Origin: Paradesulfitobacterium ferrireducens
GTDB taxonomy: Bacteria > Bacillota > Desulfitobacteriia > Desulfitobacteriales > Desulfitobacteriaceae
Length of the DNA: 49,003 bases
Direction: 5' to 3'
Assembly: GCF_017310645.1 (NCBI RefSeq)
Contig: NZ_JAFLRH010000005.1
Span: forward strand, 1 to 49,003
The translations under genes and the position numbers were made by a program. This document shows positions 43,541 through 49,003 of the stretch, piece by piece. Each line of letters begins with the position of its first letter. The stretch's first letter is position 1. The notes below the pieces were generated by a model that was given only the letters and a program-made list of their open reading frames with translations, searched no databases and was not told the DNA's origin.

Positions 43541-44536
43541 ATGAGGAAGTTTTCAGGTTTATTATGGTTAATGCTTATGCTTTTCGTGTTAACTGAAACT
43601 TTAGCCGGATGTGCAAACTCCGGGGTTGCTGCTGTCCCGGCCAGAATTGGGGTTCTCACGATAGGGGATTCCAGAATGATCAAAGTTCAAGGACTGCAGA
43701 AGGGCTTGCAGGAGTTAGGGTTGACGGATGAAGAGGTGGCTTTTGAGATTTTTAATGCCAAAGACAATCACAAAAAGCTAGCCGAGGAAGCTCTTAAGCT
43801 ACTAGAGGGGCAGCCGGATGTTATCGTGGTTACCGGGGTAGTGGAGGCTGAGGCTCTGATGGAAAAATTAGCGGGACACAAGCCCATCCCCGTCGTTATG
43901 ATCGGAGTGACATCCCCCAAGGATCTGCAACTAATCAACGGGTATGAAGAACTGGGTATACCCGTAACCGGGGTAGCCAACGGACATGTGGAGTTGACAG
44001 GGAAACGTATGGAACTCCTGCACTTGCTGTTCCCGCAGCGCTCCCGGATTCTGCTCCTGTATGACCCGCGCTTGCGGGCCAGTGTGCTGGCTTTGGAGCG
44101 GGCACGTCATTCAGTCCAAAACTCCTATTCAATTGAACCCATTCCGGTAAGTAATGACCAGGATATGGAGTCTTTCCACCGCCGTTCCTTTTCTGCCAGG
44201 GAATCGATACTTGTTTTGCCCAGCTACTTTTTAGAAGCAAGGTTCCGGGAAATCCGTGATATTTCTCTGGAGAAACGAATCCCAGTAATGGGGCTTTATG
44301 AAAGTGAGACTGAGGCAGGGTTTACAGCATCTTACGGCCTTTCTTATTTTGATCAAGGATATCAGGCCGCTCGCTTAGTCATAAGAATGTTGAAGGGAGA
44401 GGCAGCCGGTATTCCTTTTGAAGCGCCAGACTCCGTTCGATTGAAGATAAATGTCCAGGCTGCTGATTACATTGGGGAGAGTGTGTCACCTGTCGGTTTG
44501 AGTTACGGGGAGAAGGTTTATACGATCAAGGAGTGA
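43541..44536 (+). CDS. ABC-type substrate-binding lipoprotein (sensor component)
   Basis: A 331-residue periplasmic-type binding protein of the ABC_sub_bind (TrpX-like) family. The leader ends in a lipobox, ETLAGC, so Cys23 should be lipidated. RIGVLTIGDSRMIKVQGLQKGLQELG and the VIVVTGVVEAEALMEKL and VMIGVTSP segments fit the type I fold. No permease or ATPase gene is near. Instead its stop overlaps the start region of a sensor kinase, followed by an NtrC-type regulator. This suggests the protein binds a ligand and signals to the kinase, as TorT or AioX do. Confidence 0.85.
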   Translation: MRKFSGLLWLMLMLFVLTETLAGCANSGVAAVPARIGVLTIGDSRMIKVQGLQKGLQELGLTDEEVAFEIFNAKDNHKKLAEEALKLLEGQPDVIVVTGVVEAEALMEKLAGHKPIPVVMIGVTSPKDLQLINGYEELGIPVTGVANGHVELTGKRMELLHLLFPQRSRILLLYDPRLRASVLALERARHSVQNSYSIEPIPVSNDQDMESFHRRSFSARESILVLPSYFLEARFREIRDISLEKRIPVMGLYESETEAGFTASYGLSYFDQGYQAARLVIRMLKGEAAGIPFEAPDSVRLKINVQAADYIGESVSPVGLSYGEKVYTIKE

Positions 44537-44541
44537 AAGCC

Positions 44542-46722
44542 TTGCCGAAATCTGAAATTCCATGGCAGAGCCGGATCAAGGTCCGTGTGCTCCTGTTTGG
44601 AGTCGTGATGTCCATTGTACCAGTCGTTTTAATCAGTTTTTATTATTTTTACTCTACCAGGCATAATCTGGAACAAAACGTGCAAATTCAAAACAAGCTC
44701 CTGGCTGAGCACCTGGTTCAGGAAGTAGATTCTCTATTGAGTCAGACAGAGGACAGGCTGAGAAACGCCTATTTTCCCACTTCTGCTTTGCTTCAGGAGA
44801 CAGGTCAGACACAGCTCTACCGGATTCTGGCGGAAATACCCATGGCTGAAGAGGCTGTGGTACTGGATGCAGACGGCAATGTCCGCCAGGGAGTGAACAG
44901 GTTCAAGATAGTCAATGATCCCGGAGCCCTTAAGTGGCGGACACCGGATATGCTGGAAGGATTGAAAGCCAGGCAAGTATATTACGGAAATGTAACTTTT
45001 ACGGGTACGTGTATTCCTTTTGTCAGAATTGTTGTGCCTTATTACTCGGCGGATGGGCGCACTTTTCTGGGTGGAGTCGGGGTTCAGGTGCGGTTGCGAA
45101 GCTTGCTGGCTTTGGTAGGTTCAAAGCATATTGGGAACAAAGAAGATGTCTTCTTGGTGGATGCCCGAGGCAGGCTGATCGCTCACAGCGACTTTACGAA
45201 AGTGCTGGAAAAGATTGACGTGGCACAACTGTCTACTGTAAGGCATTTTATGGAAAATGGGAATCCGGAAGAGTTGCCTGTCCCTAACCGGTATCTTAGC
45301 ACGAACGGGCAGGAAGTGCTCGGAGTCTACAGTAAGATCCGGAGAACGGGCTGGGCGGTCATCGTGGAACAACCGGTTGCGGTGGCTTTTGCCTCAATTC
45401 ACGCCCTGTTGCTAAGACTGGTCTGGTTTCTGGTTACAATTGCGTCGGGGTCAGTTCTTATAAGTATTTTTTTTGGCTTAAGTTTTACGAAACCGATTGA
45501 ATATTTGGAACGGATGGTAAGAAGGGTTGGCAGGAGAGAATCAGACACTGAGATTTCCTTGGGACGGAAGGATGAGCTGGGACATCTGGCAAGCTCGTTT
45601 AATGACATGGTTGTGCAACTGAGTCAGCAATCCGAGAGACTTCTGCAGGAAAAGGAGCGCCTCGACACCATTGTGCACGGGATTGGTGCCGGATTGGCTC
45701 TAATCTACCGCGATCACCGGGTTGCCTGGATGAACCCGGTCTTGGACAATTGGGTCAGGCCGGGTTTGCACCGCCCTGAGACTGCTTGTTATCAAGTGTT
45801 GGCAGGCTTGGGTGCCCCGTGCGCTGATTGTCCGTTATTAAACAATGCGGAGATGCCGTCCGGTGAGGATTTAATTACCGCTTTGACGCAGAACGGGGAG
45901 CAGCGCCTCTTCCGCCATCGCATTTACCGGCTGGAACATGTGCGTGAGGATGACCCCCAGTATTTGCTTGTGGTCGAAGATATCACGGAACAGCGCAGGA
46001 TGGAAGAAATGGTCATGCAGGCAGACAAACTTTCCGCTTTAGGGTTAATGGCTTCCGGGTTTGCCCACGAGATCAACAACCCGTTGGCTACCATTCAGGT
46101 TTACGCTGAAGACTTGGAGGAACGATTGCAGACGGAACAGGAAGAATTGGCTGCTTCAGGAGAAATCACACGGTATTTGCGCGTAATAAGGGAAAACATT
46201 GCCCGCTCCAAACAGATCACCCAGAGTTTGCTGAATTTCTCCCGCAAGTCGGAATGGAGGGAGGAATGGATCGATGTTGCTGCGGTTTTAGAGGAAAGTC
46301 TGGCCCTTTTTAAGCATTCATTTAGCAAAAAAGGAGTTAGTCTGAGTAAAGATTGGCCGGATGACCTGCCTAAGGTTATGGGGGACGCTTTGCAATTAAT
46401 GCAGGTCCTGGTTAATCTTTTGAACAATTCCCTTGATGCCGTATCCATTGGAGGCTCTATCACAGTCCATGCACACCGGGACAACGCCCAGGTGGTCATC
46501 CGTGTTGCGGATAACGGAGAAGGGATTGAAGAAAAGCATATTCCCAAAGTTTTCGATCCCTTCTTTACCACGAAAGAAATTGGAAAAGGAACGGGGCTGG
46601 GGCTTTCTATTTGTTATGGCATTATCTCCCGTATGGGTGGGGCGATCTGTTTGGAAAGCAGGAAGGGTCTGGGGACGGAAGTGACCATAACCCTGCCTGT
46701 TCTTAAGGGAGGAAGCGTTTGA
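44542..46722 (+). CDS. Cache-HAMP-PAS sensor histidine kinase
   Basis: A 726-residue kinase. Transmembrane helix 1 lies at about 15-35 and helix 2 near 290-312, enclosing a double Cache sensor domain (~250 residues). A HAMP region follows, then a PAS domain with CYQVLAGLGAPCADCPLL; the CXXCP type may bind metal or sense redox state. The HisKA box GFAHEINNPLATIQVYAEDL has its His near residue 509; HATPase motifs are NNSLDAVSIGG, VADNGEGIE and GKGTGLGLSICYGI. Possible starts are GTG 44533 (inside its own ribosome site) and TTG 44542, 8 bases after AAGGAG. It overlaps the activator gene by one base. Confidence 0.88.
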   Translation: MPKSEIPWQSRIKVRVLLFGVVMSIVPVVLISFYYFYSTRHNLEQNVQIQNKLLAEHLVQEVDSLLSQTEDRLRNAYFPTSALLQETGQTQLYRILAEIPMAEEAVVLDADGNVRQGVNRFKIVNDPGALKWRTPDMLEGLKARQVYYGNVTFTGTCIPFVRIVVPYYSADGRTFLGGVGVQVRLRSLLALVGSKHIGNKEDVFLVDARGRLIAHSDFTKVLEKIDVAQLSTVRHFMENGNPEELPVPNRYLSTNGQEVLGVYSKIRRTGWAVIVEQPVAVAFASIHALLLRLVWFLVTIASGSVLISIFFGLSFTKPIEYLERMVRRVGRRESDTEISLGRKDELGHLASSFNDMVVQLSQQSERLLQEKERLDTIVHGIGAGLALIYRDHRVAWMNPVLDNWVRPGLHRPETACYQVLAGLGAPCADCPLLNNAEMPSGEDLITALTQNGEQRLFRHRIYRLEHVREDDPQYLLVVEDITEQRRMEEMVMQADKLSALGLMASGFAHEINNPLATIQVYAEDLEERLQTEQEELAASGEITRYLRVIRENIARSKQITQSLLNFSRKSEWREEWIDVAAVLEESLALFKHSFSKKGVSLSKDWPDDLPKVMGDALQLMQVLVNLLNNSLDAVSIGGSITVHAHRDNAQVVIRVADNGEGIEEKHIPKVFDPFFTTKEIGKGTGLGLSICYGIISRMGGAICLESRKGLGTEVTITLPVLKGGSV

Positions 46723-48068
46723 TGACAGAGTGGAGAAATTCCAATGTTATAATTGTCGATGATGAAACTGATTTGCTCGAATTATTGACAGGGCGTTTCC
46801 AGCGCAAGGGGTGCAATGTCGTAGGGCTGACATCATCGGAAACGGCTGCCCGGCTTCTCAGGACAGAGTCTTTTGATTTAGGAATTTATGACATTAAGTT
46901 GCCGGGAATGGACGGCGTGGAACTGTTGCGTCTGAGCAAAGAAATTAACCCGGACATGGAAGTCATCATGCTGACCGGGCATGGCACTGTGGAAACTGCC
47001 ATTGAGACAATGAAACTGGGCGCGTATGATTATCTGCGTAAACCCTATGCATTGTCCGAACTGGACGTCATTGCAGCCAAGTCGCTGGAAAAGAAAAAAC
47101 TTAAAGAAACGAACACCGGCTTAAAGCAAGCCCTTCTTGCGGGTACGAACAAATTCTCCATCATTGGCCAAAGCCCGGGCATTAAGAATATCCTGGATTT
47201 GACGCTTCGTTTGGCCGACAGTAATATACCGGTTCGCATTGAAGGGGAGAGCGGTACCGGCAAGGAATTGATTGCCAAAGCCCTGCACTTTTGGAGCAGC
47301 AGGGCGGAACAGCCGTTTATTGCGGTCAATGTCGGCGCTCTGCCGGAAAATCTGCTGGAGTCGGAACTGTTTGGCCATCTTAAGGGAGCCTTCACCGGAG
47401 CAGTCACGGAGAAAAAGGGTTTGGTCGAAGTGGCCGATCAGGGAACCCTGTTCCTGGATGAGATTGGGGAGATGCCGCTCAACATTCAGGTTAAGCTGCT
47501 GCGTTTCTTGGAGAGCCAGGAATTCCGGCGGGTCGGGGATTCCCGCTTGCGCCAGGTGAATGTCCGGGTAGTTGCTGCAACCAACCGGATTTTGGAGCAG
47601 GAAGTGTCCAAGGGCAAATTCCGGGAAGATCTGTTTTTTCGCTTAAATGTGATGAAGCTGACCTTGCCTCCGCTGCGGGAGCGTAAAGAAGATATCCCCC
47701 TGCTGGTTGAACATTTCCTGGCCCTGCATGGACGGGGACAGGATGTTTCAATTTCGGCGGAAGGATTGAAAGCTCTGAGCCGGTATAGTTTTCCCGGCAA
47801 TGTGCGCGAACTTTCGCACATGATTGAGCGGGGGATCATTTTGGCCCAGGGGAGGGAAATCCAAGTGCGGGATCTCCTGATTCCGTCACGCAATCCGTTT
47901 GAAACTGATGAAGAGGATAAACTCCTGCCTTTGCACGAATTGGAAAAACGGCACATAGCCAGGGTACTGGCGTCCTGCCAGGGGAACAAAACCCAGGCCG
48001 CCAAGGTTTTAGGTATCAGTGTACGCAATTTGTACCGAAAGCTGGAGGAATACAAAATCAGCGAGTAG
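46722..48068 (+). CDS. NtrC family sigma-54-dependent response regulator
   Basis: A 448-residue activator. The receiver has VDDETD and phosphoacceptor Asp in LGIYDIKLPGMDG. The AAA+ domain shows EGESGTGKELIAKALH (Walker A), the GAFTGA loop that contacts sigma-54, LFLDEIGEMPLNIQ (Walker B) and RLNVMKLTLPPLRERKEDIP. A Fis-type helix-turn-helix (NKTQAAKVLGISVRNLYRKLEEY) closes it. It is co-transcribed with the kinase (ATGA overlap). Its probable target is the -24/-12 promoter at 48171, 100 bp downstream. Confidence 0.93.
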   Translation: MTEWRNSNVIIVDDETDLLELLTGRFQRKGCNVVGLTSSETAARLLRTESFDLGIYDIKLPGMDGVELLRLSKEINPDMEVIMLTGHGTVETAIETMKLGAYDYLRKPYALSELDVIAAKSLEKKKLKETNTGLKQALLAGTNKFSIIGQSPGIKNILDLTLRLADSNIPVRIEGESGTGKELIAKALHFWSSRAEQPFIAVNVGALPENLLESELFGHLKGAFTGAVTEKKGLVEVADQGTLFLDEIGEMPLNIQVKLLRFLESQEFRRVGDSRLRQVNVRVVAATNRILEQEVSKGKFREDLFFRLNVMKLTLPPLRERKEDIPLLVEHFLALHGRGQDVSISAEGLKALSRYSFPGNVRELSHMIERGIILAQGREIQVRDLLIPSRNPFETDEEDKLLPLHELEKRHIARVLASCQGNKTQAAKVLGISVRNLYRKLEEYKISE

Positions 48069-48126
48069 GAGCAATTAATAACTATGACATTTTAACAGGT
48101 TAAGCAAGACAAATTGACAGAAAAAT

Positions 48127-48168
48127 CGGCCAAACTGTGTTGAAAAGCCCGGTTTAAGGCCGTTTTTT
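48127..48168 (+). terminator. terminator after the NtrC-type gene
   Basis: CGGCC at 48127 and GGCCG at 48158 enclose AAACTG/CGGTTT arms, and a TTTTTT run follows. The same inverted repeat could double as an activator binding site, as it lies just upstream of the sigma-54 promoter. Confidence 0.65.
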
Positions 48169-48170
48169 AA

Positions 48171-48186
48171 TGGCATAAGTTTTGCA
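48171..48186 (+). promoter_or_regulatory. sigma-54 (-24/-12) promoter
   Basis: TGGCATAAGTTTTGCA has the GG and GC doublets exactly 10 bases apart, matching TGGCAC-N5-TTGCA. It lies about 80 bases before the Fe-S subunit start and directly after the gene for a sigma-54 activator. Confidence 0.85.
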
Positions 48187-48263
48187 AAAGCAATGTTCGG
48201 TTAAAAATAAAGTCTCATTTCGCAAACAACTGAGGCTTGGCAGAACAATGAGGAGGAGTGGAT

Positions 48264-48908
48264 ATGAGCAACGCGGATGAGCAAGGCTCAAAAAAAGGTC
48301 CGCACTGGGGTATGGTCATTGACCTGGCCAAATGTGTAGGATGTGATACTTGCACTGTTTCCTGTAAAGCGGAGAACAGAACTCCGCCGGGAGTGTCCTA
48401 CAATGTTGTGCTTGAAGAAGAACACGGTCAATTTCCCAATGTTAAACGGGTGAACCTGCCGCGACCGTGTATGCAATGTGACAAGCCTGCCTGTGGCCAG
48501 GTCTGTCCGGTACGGGCAACCTACAAAGCGGAGAACGGCATTGTGGTCATCGATTATGACCGCTGCATCGGCTGCCGCTATTGTATTGCAGCGTGTCCTT
48601 ACGGTGCCCGCTCTTTTGACTTCGGACAGTCCTATGCCCAGGAAATGCTGGGCTATGCTCAGGTGCAGGCACCGGAATACGGTGTTGCAAGGGGATCCCG
48701 GGAACCAGGGAAAACTCCGGTTGGCACCGTGCGCAAGTGCATGTTTTGTTTCCACCGGCTGGAGCGGGGGGAAGAACCGGCCTGCGTGGAGACCTGCCTG
48801 GGGGATGCACGTTTTTTCGGGGATTTATCCGACCCGAACAGCAAGGCGGCTAAATTGGCAGCCAATCCCCGGGCCTTTCGCCTCAAGACTGCGGTAAAAG
48901 TCAAGTAA
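48264..48908 (+). CDS. four-cluster [4Fe-4S] electron-transfer subunit of a molybdopterin oxidoreductase
   Basis: A 214-residue DmsB/TtrB/ArrB-type beta subunit that carries electrons between the quinone-linked membrane anchor and a molybdopterin catalytic subunit. Cys motifs are CVGCDTCTVSC, CMQCDKPACGQVC, CIGCRYCIAAC and KCMFCFHRLERGEEPACVETC, enough for four clusters. There is no Tat or Sec leader, as normal for this subunit. ATG 48264 follows AGGAGGA by 6 bases. The catalytic subunit is not seen in the window; it would be expected next. The terminal acceptor (tetrathionate, arsenate, thiosulfate, DMSO or other) cannot be told. Confidence 0.9.
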   Translation: MSNADEQGSKKGPHWGMVIDLAKCVGCDTCTVSCKAENRTPPGVSYNVVLEEEHGQFPNVKRVNLPRPCMQCDKPACGQVCPVRATYKAENGIVVIDYDRCIGCRYCIAACPYGARSFDFGQSYAQEMLGYAQVQAPEYGVARGSREPGKTPVGTVRKCMFCFHRLERGEEPACVETCLGDARFFGDLSDPNSKAAKLAANPRAFRLKTAVKVK

Positions 48909-48939
48909 TTTACCGAAAAAATATAGGAAGGTGATTTCC

Positions 48940-49003
48940 ATGATTTAGTTGATTTTTAGAAAAAAGGGTACACTAAATAAACCCTCCATCTACAAAAGGT
49001 AAT
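48940..49003 (+). other. interrupted start of the next gene, right edge of the window
   Basis: AGGAAGGTG is followed at proper distance by ATG ATT TAG (48940-48948), a start codon with a stop two codons later. The sequence then turns AT-rich without coding character. In related operons a catalytic or anchor subunit starts here. An insertion sequence end or a deletion is likely, but the window ends too soon to tell. Confidence 0.4.

Noticed and set aside
48127..48168. Inverted repeat before the sigma-54 promoter taken as the NtrC activator site.
   Set aside because: The TTTTTT run directly after the stem makes a terminator the simpler reading; an activator site remains possible but unproven.
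48940..48948. ATG ATT TAG read as a pyrrolysine codon in a methyltransferase-type gene.
   Set aside because: The frame ends 17 codons later, matches no methyltransferase, and the corrinoid system here (MtaB) does not use pyrrolysine.
1..49003. CRISPR arrays, tRNA genes and complete insertion sequences.
   Set aside because: None seen: no regularly spaced repeat-spacer array, no cloverleaf candidates in the gaps, no intact transposase frame.

Overview
The window looks like chromosomal DNA of an anaerobic, spore-former-type Firmicute, most like Desulfosporosinus or Desulfitobacterium (inference). Grounds are the tepA/spoIIIE/DUF3388/rodZ gene order, strong GGAGG-type ribosome binding sites with many TTG/GTG starts, a corrinoid methanol methyltransferase locus, a tRNA selenouridine synthase, and a sigma-54 controlled four-cluster Fe-S respiratory subunit.

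Layout. 1-117 is the 3' end of a 23S rRNA gene; no 5S gene follows before the first protein gene. 360-9243 holds housekeeping and regulatory genes (DUF815 ATPase, ABC-F ATPase, CoxG-like protein, methyltransferase, a His-rich protein divergent from a PadR repressor, IclR regulator, uracil-DNA glycosylase) with decayed fragments between them. 9302-18122 is a co-directional block: tepA, capA remnant, spoIIIE/ftsK, mnmH, DUF3388 remnant, rodZ, yajQ, ygiQ. 18119-20292 (minus) carries a phosphate transporter, a DGC zinc-binding protein and a second PadR. 20523-24712 is a reductive detoxification regulon: an iron alcohol dehydrogenase, then merR-flavoprotein-aldo/keto reductase-flavoprotein. Both promoters carry the same 18-bp palindrome in a 19-bp spacer. 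24825-26300 is a graveyard of gene remnants.

26437-34815 is the metabolic centre: a methanol:corrinoid methyltransferase (MtaB) with its corrinoid protein (MtaC), a second corrinoid protein behind a PocR-AraC regulator, a DHPS-fold methyltetrahydrofolate methyltransferase, a RACO-type corrinoid reactivase and a CobW GTPase. Methyl groups would pass from methanol through MtaB and MtaC to tetrahydrofolate, with RACO repairing oxidised corrinoid. Three promoters here share one architecture: repeats ending in AATCCA(T), then exactly 22 nt, then a -10 box. This suggests a single AraC/PocR regulon.

35175-37907 holds a cytoplasmic 5'-nucleotidase/SoxB-family phosphoesterase and bioB with a BirA operator. 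38059-42630 is a thiol-redox operon (Lgt-like membrane protein, CcdA, ResA/TlpA, OmpR-type regulator, kinase, thioredoxin-like/GerMN-like protein) behind an 11-bp-period direct repeat. 43541-48908 is a three-component sensor (lipoprotein binding protein, Cache-PAS kinase, NtrC-type activator) followed by a -24/-12 promoter and a DMSO-reductase-type Fe-S subunit. The next start codon is cut by a stop at the right edge.
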